Notes: generated by a model from the sequence alone, not told the origin. A stretch of 64,000 nt of DNA from Volvox africanus (GCA_030268105.1 BSDZ01000013.1:2709001-2773000), one strand, 5' to 3'; positions 35,601 to 55,201 are shown, counted from the stretch's first letter. Program-made: numbers and translations.

Positions 35601-37533
35601 GACTGAACCCTGGGTCACCGGACACGACGGGGCGGTGGAGCTGGAGTCAGATGTGGAGCGGGAGGTGGACTTTCTCCGCGACGGTTTGTACTTCCTCCAC
35701 CGCCACGGGCACTACAACCCGGGGCTCGGCACCAGTCCCCTTGCGTTGCTGTGGAAGGACCTGGGCTGTAGCAGGCGAGTACGACAAGTTAAAAACCATT
35801 TTCTTAGGGTTGGAGACGGCCCTGACCCAGGAGACCCAGGAGACGGAGGTGATGTACTGTACCATCCCGGTTGTGGAGTAAACTGACTCATCAAATAAAC
35901 ACGGTGACCAATCACTGGGCTCCTCTTGCGCACCTGTGTTAAGGCGCTGTGACTGACCGTTACTCATGGTCAGGACGCGCCTGTGCACATCCCTATCAAC
36001 ACCAAAACAACCGCCACGTAGCCGTTGAACTGTACAGCGTCAAAGTTGGGGTTCATTTCTTTCCGCACTTGTGGAATCTTCGGCACACCACGGAAACCCC
36101 AACCCGTGGATCACGAGATGTCCAGAACAATAAGACCCCTGGGACACGCACTGCTTCTGGATAGTAATCCACTTTCCGGTATGAGCAAGTGTTGGGTGGA
36201 ACTGCTGTTAACCTGATCCCATGCTTTTACGGTTTTGTTCTTGCCCCGCTCTGGCCAAAAAACCGATTCCGCCGCATTGCGCAGGTACCTGCTTGATACG
36301 GACTCCGCGGGCCAACCGCTGGAGCACCAGGTAAGCTGGGGGGGCCGTTGGCACATCTGGAGTGCCCTGATGGTGCTGCTGCTGCCATACGGGGTCGACG
36401 GGCCATTGGGGATGCGTTGCGAGGGAAGTGCGGGGTTGGGGACCTCACATCCGCCGCCCCGAATGTGGTCCCCGAACCTACTCGGGCATGGCGCTTGCCT
36501 TTACCCTTACGCCGCTCCCCAAACAGGCCGTCACGTTGACATACCGGGCGGATCGTACGGTGGCCACTGAGGACGATCCGCCTGTGGTTCTGGGCAAGCT
36601 GCCGGAGGCATTCTCGACCGCCATGGGTGATAAGCTCAAGCCCGGTCGACTGCTCCGATTTTCCATCCGGCAGGTAGGCGGGGATGGCCACGTACCCATT
36701 TACCTGGAAACGTGTGGTGCCGTTGCGCGAGTGGCTCCGGCCAAGGGGCACAGGACTCGCCGTTATCGCATATAGGCCGACAGGGCTTAGACGTTTTGGA
36801 GCAAGAATCCATTAATTTGAGAATAGCGGGGAGAAGGTACGCTGAAGTTGGGTTTGCTGGACGGGACCCACAGACCCTAAGCAGGCTGCAGGGCCTACAC
36901 ATACGTGCGGGTAGCATATACAACAGCGAAGCGGCACTATTGGACAGATTATCGAAGAGCTTAAAGGATATGGTGATTGATCACCATAGATACTTCTAGG
37001 TAACCTGATTATTGAAATGGGTTGGGCGGCGTGTGCAGAATGAGGCCATCATGCATCCACTGTTTTCTGATGTCATCTCATCTGCCCCACAGTACCTTGC
37101 GCGTCATGCCGGGCACCTCCGGCTGTTTTTCTTCGTCCAATGTGCACTATAATAGCATCACTATTGCTGCTCGACATGTATAGCATTTTGCTTTAATTTG
37201 CCGTTCGTGCGTGTGTTCCGCGTATGACGCCCATCTTTCGGGGGCCTGCAGGGCGGCATAATATTCCACGAGGGGCGGCCCGCCGGCGCCGATTTGCACT
37301 ACGAGGGACCCGCCAATCAACGTCGCGGCCGCGCCGACAGCTTCTCCAAGGTTTTGTTCCAAAGGCTCGCGCGCACGGCACCCATAACCGTCTCAATGCT
37401 TGCGGCGGCGGTGACGGCTTCGGAATTAGGGGCAGGTGTTGACGGCAGCTTGGAACTGGCAGTGGCGGGAACAGGGCTTGCGTGTGGGGGGCATGGGCTG
37501 GCGATGGACATGGCCTGCATGGCGCTGGAATGA
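32627..37533 (+). CDS. SNUPN: Snurportin-1 (m3G-cap snRNP import adaptor), 9 exons
   Basis: Exons: 32627-32812, 32956-33266, 33452-33502, 33938-34121, 34765-35054, 35451-35774, 36285-36330, 36527-36673, 37252-37533. All phases fit; 606 residues, against about 360 in human. Snurportin carries trimethylguanosine-capped spliceosomal snRNPs into the nucleus with importin beta. Seen: an N-terminal importin-beta-binding segment (YRSYQEKRRRNALQRQKAAR), then the cap-binding domain: LMQPEWMTDIPSDLATNW, MPRPEGMRCLLVTSRG, RFYSALPGG, YCLLDCIFHPPNNTYYV, DLLCWRSYALYDTAAEFRTF, DGLYFLHRHGHYNPG and SPLALLWKD. Extra length comes from a low-complexity insert after exon 5's conserved part and a C-terminal extension of about 150 residues beyond ALLWKD that I cannot assign. 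Two microexons (51 and 46 nt) occur. The intron after 35774 appears to be GC-AG with donor GCGAGT. Confidence 0.9.
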
Positions 37534-39601
37534 GGGGACACTGGGAGGGCATTACGATCAAGGAGCGCCGCCCAGGTATATGCGTCTTGAAACCAGATAC
37601 TCGAGTACGTCCATCTGGGTGCAAACCTTGGCGAAGCGCAAGGCATGCACGGATGTCCTGTACGGTACCATGCTATGCCGGCGCGATTCTTGGAACTTTC
37701 AATTGTTGACGTGTTAAAAGCAGGGATACCCCGCGCACAATAGTACACGGTAACTATTTTTGTGGTTTTCGTCATGCTAACAGAGTGCTATCACATTTCC
37801 GTCCACACGTACCGAGTAATGACCTCAGCCCAATACCTCCTTGCTAAACAAACGTTTACTATAATGACTGGCAGCTATGGGCGATCTATGTTTAAAGTGC
37901 GTATATATACTGGACATTAATATCCACGCCGACAATCCTTGTCCCCTGTATACTCAGGAGTACGTCAATCTAGTTCAGACTAAAGACAGAAAGAGGCCTC
38001 ATAAGGCGTTAGAATTATAATGAATCCCAGGATCATCGGCTTTGCAGGAAATGGCAAGGTCACAACGGCCGAGGTACGCCTGCGTGGACGCGTCAACGCG
38101 CTTGTTTTTTGCACAAAACACCCACGAGGCGAGCCGCGATGGCGTACCATCCACAGCCGTACCATCTCCCGAACTCTTTTGACGTTCCCCCAATTCACGT
38201 ATTCAGTGACGAGCAGATCTCTTCCGCCTTAAACACATAATAAATGTACGCATTTTGGGAGCAGCGTATGCACCTATGGTCCTTTGGTATGTCACACATC
38301 ACCTCGTGCACGGCACGCAGCAGAGGGACGCAGTGGGTAAAATCCTATCCTAGTGCCCCCACATAGGACTTGGCGCGCGCTGGCCGCGGCACCTGCTTCA
38401 TCTCAACACCCGCTGACGCGGACACCACCAAAGGTGGTGTCCGCTCGCCCTCAAGATTAGGTTCGGAATAACCACGACTTGTCTCGTCCGCTGCGTTAAC
38501 ATATCAATATCACATAGCTCGCCCACGTGCATCGTAACTTAAGTGTCCTATGGTCGGCAGTTGCACACGTGAATGCGGTGCGCACTGGCATGTGTAGGGG
38601 CTTTATCCGCTTACCGATCTGCTATTTGCTGGCTGCAGAGGCAGATTGCTATTCCCAACTTCTCCCATCTATAACCATGTTACGCTCCTCGCGGGCGGCA
38701 GTACCTCAATATGGCTGCGCGCGCGCGCCCCAGGCCAGCGCCATTTGCCGGGCCTGCAAAACAGCACCAACCAAACAACCGCTCAGTGGCACACAGCGGT
38801 TACAACGCTCTTCCTACCATCTTGGCTGCGCGCACGGAGACGCCAAGCTGCACCCCCGCATCCAGGTGTGTACTCTCGCGGTCAGGAAGGAAAGGCCCAT
38901 GGCACCTATCGCACCATCCCGGCGCACGGAGAGGACCAACGATACGATTTGAACTGAGATTGACAATCCGAGGCCCACATAGCTGAGTTGAGCCTCCCGG
39001 TCCACACCTGGGGGCGACCGCATACAACAGCCCTATGGCGTCACGTGCCAAGCGGGTGCTGGCCTTTCCATACCAAACTACCCCTTACCCCTGCCCTATG
39101 CTCAAAAAACACGCAACTGCCATGTTTCTCACTCGCACCCATGCACTAGATGCCCATTGGCGGTCCATATCCGCTTGTGTAGCATGTGCGCTCGGCGGTG
39201 CGGGTGGCACTCACCGCACCTTCGCCTATCGCTAGGCGCAGCTATAGCATAGATTGTCTTATGCAAGTGTATCTTCAGATCCCCGGGATTAAAGGAAAGG
39301 AACAATGCTTGCGACAGCGACAGCACCTGCCAGGAGGCCACGCTTTGCAAGCCTGTGAGCACGAACTCCCTTTATGCTGTGCGTGGGCGCCCATTCTTCA
39401 TAATTCAGCCATCGTATAGAAACGGGATGTAGATACTCGGACACAGATCGTAAGTACATGAAAACAACACAAATTCCAGACCACAAACGGAGTTCCCTCA
39501 CAGAGACGTGTGGTTGGATTGGGATGGGGATCCGTAACCATCGGCGCTCAGTCAGCTGCAGCTGCCCCCAACGTTCGTCACTACTGTCGCGCGGTAAGGG
39601 T
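37534..39601. other. Intergenic region between convergent genes
   Basis: Snurportin (plus) and the two-domain transferase (minus) converge here, so it should hold both 3'-UTRs. I see a perfect hairpin at 38418-38444 and no supported exon. Confidence 0.5.
38418..38444. repeat. Perfect 12-bp inverted repeat, 3-nt loop
   Basis: GCGGACACCACC, a three-base AAA loop, then the exact reverse complement. The short loop and GC-rich stem lie in the convergent 3' region between two genes; a transcript-end structure is possible. Confidence 0.7.
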
Positions 39602-42600
39602 TCATAACCGCTGTTTCTGCGTAAACTCCTGGCGCTTATCGTCGGGCACTGCCTGGTTCTGTGCCAGAAGGCCCGTCTTCTTCTGGAAGACGGCCATGAT
39701 GGTGGGGTTAGTTAACCAGGTACATGAGTCACCCAGGCGCAGCATTTCAGTTTCCTCTGGAATGTACACCTGCCATTCCTCAACATACTGACACAGCGAC
39801 CTGCGCGGGCAGAAGGTAACGAGAGGACACGAGGGGTGATCAGGTGATCAGGTGCGAAGGAGTAAGTTGGTGAGTAGAAACGCGCTAACCTAGTGGACAA
39901 GGATGCGAGGCTCAAGTGCGTACAGAATTAATACGCAGGAGTTATGCCTGAGACGATTCCAGGGCGAAAATGGGATGGGAAAGCACGGGGATCCTCCGAG
40001 GACAGTGCACCTGGGAAGCCTATATGGCCTGTGCCGTTCTCTCCGCAGGGGGGCCCTAATTGATGCTGCGGCACATCTGACTGCGGCAACTTCTTCAACC
40101 GGACAAATCCCTCAGTTTTCCATGTTAAGGACCCACTTAAGGAAGCCCTGCTCGCAGACGGAGTAGAAGTCGCATTTTCCCGTCTCCAGATAGGACAAGT
40201 ACTCGTGGGGCTTGGGGCCGTGATAGTGGATGAGGAAGGCGTTGGGATCGAAGTCGTTGTAGGGCTTAGTGTTGAAGGCCTGGTTCAACATCTGACTGCG
40301 CAGGTCGTGCTCGTAGAACTGCGAGGCGGCGAGGTTGGGAAAGCAGCGTCAGTACGGGAAGACGGGACAAGCGCGGGGGTGCGCGAGGCTTTCCAGGGAG
40401 TGATGCATGCGGAAGGTAGATCAGGCCTCTGTCGCAAGTGCTATGCATGCCGAGACAAGACGCGGCTCGGCTTGACACGGTCCTAACCTAACGATACTGA
40501 ACCAAATTGGAAAGGGATCGAAGAGCAACGTATGTTTCCTTCAGGCTTAAGGAAGGACTGGGGTACCACAGGGCCCAGGTGTGCAGCCGCCATGCTGTAC
40601 AAGGTCAGGACACTCCATGCCAAGCCCCTCTCCATAACGTTATTATGGACACGACATCGCCTGTACGCGTCCCGATTCTCATAGTGCACACGGATATCGT
40701 GGCGTGTTAACTTCCGCATTCCAGAATGCTTACCTTGTTAATGATGCCCTGATCAGCAGGTCCATAGTTGGGATAGTACAAGCCATCGTCGTTGTCCAGC
40801 ATCATGGCCAAAAAGGCTTTGTAATTTCGCCGCATGGTGGGCAGATTAGCCATAATGATGCCGGCGTTGTAGGGGAACATCTTGTAAAACTCGTACGACA
40901 TGGACACGGAACGGGGCAGCGGCAGGCCTGTAGTAGACGCGGAGAAGGACGCGGCGGGACAAGGTGCACATGGTGCTGGCAATCGGAAAAGTGGTGATGG
41001 AGCAGGTGATAATGGAACGGGCACGTACAGCTGCAAGGGACTCCCTTCCAAAAGACCACATGGCTTCGAACTTGCACCTGGCCGCCTTTGGATGCTCTGA
41101 ACAAAGCGATGCCGACATCCCATCATTAAAAATCAACCCACGTCACCCACCAAAGTCATCTAAGTGGATCGCCCTCCTGAAGTAAACGTCCGCGTCCGTG
41201 TACAGTACATAAGTGTACTGATCCAGGATGGGCACCACCGGCAGGTCCACACGCTGGAACGTGGATACGAGCATGTCGGGGTTCTTGTAAAGATGCGAGT
41301 GTTGCACGTTGTCCTGGGTAAAGGAAGAGGATGAATACGAGTGTGTGTGTACAAGAAAAACACTTGTAGACCAAACCGAGCAAAACAGCGGAGACGAAAG
41401 GAAGTTTGCAATTGCTCACCCTGTCGCCTGGACAAGAAAGGGGTGCCATGCTCCACAAGCCGCACCAAATGGGTGAGAAACAAAACGAACCCCCGTCTTA
41501 CAACCCGTGCCGACTGGGTCCCTTATCGTCTCGTCGGGCTCCGCTGACTTCGCTTACATAACTCGTCCCCTCCCACCCGCACCAGAAGCACAATTCTAGC
41601 ATCACCAACCCGAACGCCCAAGATGCCCACCTTCATCCTGGACTGCGCCTTTTTCAGGAGCTCCTCTCTCCATTTTGGCACATGACGGATCATGGTCACG
41701 TTGTTGTCAACGAGCCATCGACCGATGGATGAGGACGTATTGCCATCAAAAATGCAGTACGGCATGAGCGTGTTGAAGTGCGCTGCGGATCTGCGCAACG
41801 TTCGGGGCGGTCGTCAAGAGCTTGCGTGGCTTAAGGGTCCAGATGATCATAGCTCGCAATAATTACCGGCTTGGGGAGCTTTGCGATGAGGATAAAGCCG
41901 TGGGCTTTCCGGGATTTCGCCTTAAATGACAAGTTCGTGAGCTTGGGTTCAGATCGAAGATCAAAGCTGATTCTCTCTTTTTACCTGACTGCTGCCTTCA
42001 GCATGTAGTCGTATTTGCCGCTCCAGCTGTTGTATGTGAACACCCACGGTAACTTGTGTACCGGCAGGTATGGTGCCATGGGGATGTTGCCACCGTTGTA
42101 GTAGGCGGCCCACAACCTCTGGTGACGGCGCTCAAGGAGGGACAATGCAGCGAAGGTCGACACGCTGTTACCGATAAACCTACAACGCCAGGGCGGAGAA
42201 CACGAATGAGCCAAGCATACAATGGTGACGACACGCTTCCCAAACCGGCAAATCATGCGATCAATGCATCAATGCTTTTGATATCGATCCAGGCGCGCCG
42301 TTAAAAAACGCCTGTGTCCTCATACATGGCGACCCTCTCCCTTCCGCCCACGCCACCACGCACCGGCTGGCTCCGAATCCCACGTAGTACTCAACCAGGG
42401 CCTTGATCTCACGATCCTCAGCTTTCATGGCTTCCGGGAATACATCGTTAGAGGTGATAACGCGGTAACCCGCGTCAACCAGACGACCCATTACCTGATG
42501 ATGTGACAAACAGGTGAGAACGTGGGCGACTGAGCATGGTTAGCTGGCAAGGGGCGGGCGGGAAAACAGCGGACCCATCACCAGCGGACGGACCGGGGAT

Positions 42601-45600
42601 GAAGCAAACCGGGTAAATAAGGGAATGAATACGTCGTATACACCGAGTACGTGGTGTAATTAGATACAAAGGTTTGTGCGTTTGCAGAAAGCAACTTGCA
42701 GGTTTGCGCAGTGCAAGCGTAGTCCATCGCTCATCCGAGAAAATGTGTGGCCTCGCATCACAGAGCACATTTACCGTTACCGCTTTTCCAAACTGGACCG
42801 CAAAACAAACCACAGTGGCGACTAAGCGGGAAGGTAGAACCTGACTGCACACAACCTTCATCCTATTGTTCGCTCCATGCATGGGAACGCATTCTATGCC
42901 CTTTTAAGGCTTTCAGTGACCCACCTTCTTAGCCCGCTCCGGCTCTACATCGTTCCAGTATGATGCTACGTAGAGGGGCACATCGGTGCCGAATGCGAAT
43001 AACCGCAACTGTACGTCAATGGTCTCCGTGTTATTGTAGCAATTATCTCGGACGACGCCGTCGGGGATGTTGGACCAGCGTCTGGGGAAATGGATGGAAC
43101 GCCGGCGTGGAGCTGGGGAAGAGGGTGCGACGGACATGACTATTGCGGTTGAGTTCGAAAACCTCACGCGCTAGTCCTGTGTATATGTGGTTGTGGCGTG
43201 GTGGGTCAAGTTGGAGGGCGGGAAGAGACATTGGTGCAGCTGCATCGATGCAAATAGATGTATACTACCGTGCTGAGCTGCTAAAAGGCAAGTGGCTAAG
43301 CAGCGGGATAGCCTAACACGCTTGCTGAGTTGTTTTATATTAAGAGATAATGTCCCTATTTTTGCAAAGGTTTACTCCGACAAGCAGCCACACAAGCAAC
43401 AACAGCACCCCAAAGCCGCCATGAAAGTACTGATCAATATGAACGCGCCTTAGTTTCTGCACATTAGGTGGTTAGGAATTATTACCCACTCACTGCCTGA
43501 ACCCTACTCTGCAATCCAGACCGCAAAGTCAATCTCATCCGCAAGGTCCAGATCCCCAATCCCCCCCGCCGCTGTTTCCCACGTCGCAGGGCCACGCCAT
43601 TAGCTTGCTCACTTGCAATGCTCCACCCAGTCATTCTCCAAGCGAAGGTGCAGGAAGTTGTATTTGGGGGCCGGTTTGCCTTTAACAGCTCCCAAGTGCT
43701 TAATTGCATCTTGCATGGTTTCCACGTACGAGTACGGCTGCGCGAATATAAATGGTATGACGCAGGGGCCCCGCAGGCGCGACGCGAACGGCATGCCAAG
43801 AATTAATTAGGATAATTGGGATAATCTTCATGTCTTAAGCATTCATACCCGCGAGCGGGATCCCAAAACACTGGGGGGCCAGGTCCTACGTCAGGCACCT
43901 CCAATGCCCAAATGCGCTTGGCGTCCGCCAAGGCTCTTTGATTGTATGCCTTAACAGTTGTTCGGCATTGGGTCGACATGTCCGTATGCTGGATACACAG
44001 CCAACGAAGCTGTGGACTACGGGACGCGCCTTAAAATGCCTCGTACCAATGCCTCCCTAAGCTCATTGAAGCTGGTCTCACTGAAACTGAAACACCCCAC
44101 ACCGCCACATCTTACCCATCCTTCAATTAACCTCCCACCTCTCGGCCTTTACCTTGTCCCCGACGCCCCGTTGCAACCGTCGCTGTGCGCAGCCACTTGC
44201 ATGCTGCCATACCCAAACCCTAGGGCCAATTTACAATATAGGCGGCAGTGCTATTTCATCCATCCTATTCCACCCACCAGTTGCGACGGCCGAAGCGCAT
44301 CAAGTACCGCCCAAATGATGGGCTCATCCAGCCGCTGGTTCATTTCCCCTGGCGATATCTTGAACAGCGGACAATCGATGGAGAGATGCTGCAGGTGGCC
44401 GTACGTGGTGGCCAGTGCGCCAGACACATTGGCACCTAGGGAGCCCAGCGAAACCTCCGTGTAAGCGCTGGGCCGGGGCGCCTCTGAGAAAAGCAGGGAT
44501 GGGGATTCAAGGAGCTTGAGGGGCCGGGAAATGAAGGGAGAAGAACAAAACGTTCAGGGACGCCTGTTTTGGTCAAGAATCGACGTGTGATCAGTATAAA
44601 GCTAAAATGCCAGAATGAAAACATCTCCCGGATGTACTCAATTGACCGCACCACATCGTTTGTTGTATGCCGTGTTGTCGTCACACAGCAGGGATAAGAC
44701 AAAAAAGGAGAGGCAAGATGGCTTGCCCTCGTGCAACCGTGCCACCCATGTCTAGCTTATATCCATGAGGTGGTGGGGCAGGCACTAGCCAACGGGCCAA
44801 ACCCACTCATCTTGCCCCTAACACCAACCCAGGAACTGCCAAGATGCCCAGGACACCTGAACCTGGCTCTAATGGTAGACCTGGCTGCAGCTGATTCCAC
44901 ATCGCAGTCGCGCAGCCGCATGCTGTTCGCAAGATCCATCAGGTGCCTATGGTATGCACCCAGACATGGTTAAGCCGTCCACATAGCCTCAGGCAGCTGA
45001 GCTCACTGCCAGGTATTCAATATCGTTGTCACGGCACTGACCCACATCTATTCCTTAACCAAAGGTGGATAGAAGCATGTTGCCTAGGCACTGGAACGCC
45101 TAAGACTACAGCCGAGATTGAAAACCCACATCAAAACCCGACACCAAACCCCACCAACAGCCGGTTGTTGACGCACCGTGCGGCTCCAGCATGCGGATCC
45201 CAGCTTTCGCAAGCTCGTACAAGAAGAAGGTCAAGTCATATACGTCCTCAAACGATACCTTATTGGCCCCATGTGCCAGTACTGTGGCATCGCTGCGTTG
45301 GACGCCATCACGCATTAGCACCGGTAGCACAGGTGAACGGCCCAGGCGCTGCGCCAACAGCACGCCGTACACGACAGAAAGGCGCTGATTTGCAAAGCCA
45401 TTGCAGACCTTAAAGCGCAGTGTCTGCTGTTTGGGAGGTAGGTTCTCCCTGAGCTTGGATAAGTCATCCCGTGACGGCAGGAGGCGGTTGTTTAATAGCC
45501 GCTGCAGGCCGTCCTCCCAGTGTTTAAATTCTGCGGTGAACCGCTTGGCGAGGGTGGGTGATTCAGACGTTGATGCGTGGTTCAGGCCCTTTAAATGCAG

Positions 45601-45897
45601 GTTGTCGGACGCACTGGTTGGTGTTTCACCGTTGTTACTCCATCGCTCCGTCAGTTCTACTGCATGCTCACGGTTGGCCGTTCCCCGCGGCCCAGCGTGC
45701 GGCCAAGTCAGGTAGAGAAATACCAGCAGGACACCACCGACCAGTAAGTAAATCCTGTATGACGGTAACCTAACAAGGATTGCACGCAGTGAGGACTGCG
45801 TGCAACGTGATGGTGAAGTGGATTGAGACCGATCACGGAACGAGCTCCTCGTGGGCCTGGCTTCCCGGCCGCGGAAGCCCACCCGATAGCGGCCCAT
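39602..45897 (-). CDS. Type II membrane protein: O-fucosyltransferase-like plus GT-A glycosyltransferase domains
   Basis: Exons, 5' to 3': 45173-45897, 44278-44467, 43890-43949, 43613-43737, 42925-43081, 42364-42494, 41985-42179, 41631-41790, 41151-41313, 40734-40927, 40137-40318, 39602-39800. The total stays in frame (826 residues), but the donors at 45173 and 43890 are weak choices; the others are firm. A basic N-terminus is followed by one membrane helix (residues about 49-65, YLLVGGVLLVFLYLTW). Domain 1 has CNGFANQRLSVVYGVLLAQR, FEDVYDLTFFLYELAKAGI, FLHLRLENDWVEHC and GNSVSTFAALSLL, the signatures of GDP-fucose O-fucosyltransferase folds. Domain 2 has PYCIFDGN, VTMIRHVPKWREEL, a DxD motif in LYTDADVYF (D621/D623), PYNAGIIMANLPTMRR, DQGIINK and a C-terminal CQYVEEWQVYIP. 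It is probably a Golgi enzyme; substrates are unknown. Confidence 0.85.
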
Positions 45898-47014
45898 CCC
45901 GGGCGCCTTGTTGTTTGCGCGGTTGTTGAAGAAAACAGCGTGTCTGACAGGAAGGGAGAAGAACTGGGATTGCAGGTCCAGGGCCTCGGTTACGTACGTG
46001 ATTATACCAAATTTAGAAATAAAGGATGACAATCAGTATTACGCAATTAAAAAGACTTCACTATGACGTTTATTGATATTATTGATTAAGCACTGAAGTA
46101 ATCTAACCGCAAAATGTAAGGGCTTGATATCTAAACCTCAGAATGACATATCAGAAATAAAAATATGCCTTCAGAGGAGGGACTCCGCGTTTTGCGTTCA
46201 AACTGCCGGACGTCGGACTGCAGTCTTAGCCGTACCCCCTGGCCGACTTATCATTAGTATGAATGCACCCAGTATACAATACAAAGGACACTGAAGTATA
46301 TTTTATGGATTACGAAAAAAAATCCTATCGGTAATGCTGACAGGATGAAATGGTGCCAGTACTGCATGTATAGACATAACATTGTGCGGCAACTGTCCGG
46401 AAGGTGTTGTTTCTTGATATTGACCCCGGCTCACCTGACAATAGTCAATATAGTTTAATGTTTTGCATTCGTGACATATAGGTTCTATTATTCCATCGCA
46501 GAGGGCACCTGAGCAACACAAGTTATTTGACGCACCAAATCCACCTACCATGGCATGTCTCCTATGATGGGCAAAGGTGCCTGACACATAGGGTAAACCC
46601 AAGAATCCTGAAAGACGCTTGAACGCGCGAACCAAGGGTCTCTGGGTTATACCTTGCTCTGTTACCTTTGCTATGAGTTATTTGTAATGCATGGTATCCA
46701 AAAGCCTCTTGTCAGGTATTAAGTCGCTTCATGGCTGGCTAAGCACCTGACTACGGCTGCGAACAGCAACTTGCAAGCACGTCAACAAGCCAAATAAAAA
46801 TATGAAAAAGCTTAAGACGACGAAAGCTGTATTTGTTATGCACGTTGTCGACTGACTTTCCGTGGAGAATCATGGGATGTTCCGGTAGCGATCCCACATT
46901 GTAATGTCCAAATATATGCTACACTTCCATGAATTTTTTAAAGTAGCAGTTTCACGCATAGTTGCTTATTAAGGTATTAGTAGGCTACATCTTCCAGGGG
47001 AAGGAGTACTAAAA
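45898..47014. other. Divergent intergenic region
   Basis: Lies between the start of the minus-strand transferase and the plus-strand IF1-like gene, so it should contain both promoters. It is AT-rich relative to its surroundings. A Cys-containing minus frame at 46303-46635 has no supporting context. Confidence 0.5.
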
Positions 47015-47606
47015 ATGCTTCGCTACGTCACTCAGAACGCGAGCCGGCTAGCGGTGCGGCCACCGGCCCTTACGCGCGGCATGGCGTTGGAAGGCACAAA
47101 GTTCTCTGAGGGTGAGAAGGCCATTGAGGACCTCTACTTCACGAAGGAGGACCAGCGCCTCCTGGCGAAACTCCTTCTCAAGGTACTATGTGGCCGGCCT
47201 TGGTTGCTTGAGTGAAAGGATTCGTTTATCTTCTGTTCTATGCTGAACATTGACGAATCCGGGTTTCGGCGAAACTCTATCGATCAAGCCGTCTTCCTTT
47301 GCAAGCTGGGCTTGTGGGTGGAACTAGGAACAGGTTTATTATTTACGTGTACCGATGTCTCTTGTTGCGGCATCGGAACCTGTTTCGACTTTTGCAAGGT
47401 GGTCTTAACGGGAAACGACGCTTGAGATATTTGGCTGCGCCTTTCTTAACCACCAGGTCAAGGAGCAATCAGACATTGCTGATAAGCACGCCGCGGAGGG
47501 CGTGAAGGCTGCCGAGTTGTCGGCTTTGAAGCAGATACTGGCGAAGGTGGACGTGCCAAGGGAGGTCATGGACAAGCTCATCAAGTGGAAGCACACCCAT
47601 TATTGA
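47015..47606 (+). CDS. IF1-like mitochondrial ATPase inhibitor, 2 exons
   Basis: Exons 47015-47182 and 47457-47606 join in phase to give 105 residues. The N-terminus (MLRYVTQNASRLAVRPPALT, then RGM) is Arg/Ser/Ala-rich without acids, as in mitochondrial presequences. The mature part begins FSEGEKAIEDLYFTKEDQR, which resembles the inhibitory segment of IF1 (acidic/basic helix with the E..RYF-like motif), and continues as a predicted helix (LLAKLLLKVKEQSDIADKH) ending with KLIKWKHTHY. IF1 binds F1-ATPase and blocks ATP hydrolysis. The match is by motif only and the C-terminal coiled coil of animal IF1 is not obvious, so a different small mitochondrial protein is possible. Confidence 0.65.
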
Positions 47607-48542
47607 GATGGGCTGCGTGCAGCGGTCTCGGCTGGGTATCAGCAGCGGCTTCTTGGCCATATAGTCACCAGGATATCTAGAGAGGTTTGATGGAGATGCT
47701 GTTGTGTTTCGGTGCAGGACCCAGTAAGAACCCTATTTTGTATGCTTAAGTAGGCATGCTTATTGTATCTGCGGTATGGTTACGCGAATTGCACGCACTT
47801 CGTGATGTCACGGCCCGCCGGGTGTATTAGTGAATCAGCACATGCGCCGCGGTTCACAGCAAGAGCGCGACGGGAAAGAGATTCATGTAGAACGGGGTTT
47901 TCGTGCAAAATGCTGCAAAAGATGTTATGGGTGTGTGCTGAGCTGTAACGCATCGGAAACCGACTGTCGTTTTGTCCTGAACTACTACCTACCTGCCTCA
48001 AGATCAATGGGGCCGCGCAGTTTATGATTGCGAGACATTAAATTCACTGCATTGAATGAGCTCATGTTGGACAGAGTAGGTGCAAGGTGCGATGCAGCGG
48101 CGCTACATCATCGCCTTCCTACCGAAGAGCCATCGCCGGGTTTGCTTCTCTACACGAAATACCTTCGCCAAACGTGTTTTATCACAACCAAGTGTCAGAT
48201 CTACCCCGGACTGCTTTAACTGACGAACGATGCCCCAGCCACCATTCCCAGTGGCCTAGAAAAGGGTTTCCTCCAGTATCCGTCCACGTATTCATAGGAT
48301 TCCTTTGCACAGACGCATGGCCTCGGTCAGTAGTGGGTTCAAGAGGAAAGTTGAAGAGTGTCCCCTGGTGTTCCCTACGCAGCGTCATTACTGCTTCGAT
48401 TATAAATTTCGCGTTTGGATTCCAGTTGAAGTCCACAGCCATGTCCGTGGTGGGGACTGGCTATCCCAGCACCCTTCCTTCATAGGCCCACCACCGTGCC
48501 AACGCCAACCTCCAGATTTTTTCCACGTCTTCACGGCAACCT
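47607..48542. other. Intergenic region between convergent genes
   Basis: Contains presumed 3'-UTRs of the IF1-like gene and the dioxygenase-GT60 gene. A minus-strand frame at 48182-48442 is open but lies directly past the GT60 stop and shows no family match. Confidence 0.5.

Positions 48543-55201
<6,659 letters not shown>

Noticed and set aside
46303..46635. Cys-containing minus-strand frame in the divergent intergenic region
   Set aside because: Cysteines do not fall into a known zinc-binding spacing, and the region should be promoter sequence.
48182..48442. Minus-strand frame beginning MAVDFNWNPNAKF
   Set aside because: It lies just past the GT60 stop codon in the presumed 3'-UTR, with no in-frame splice partner.
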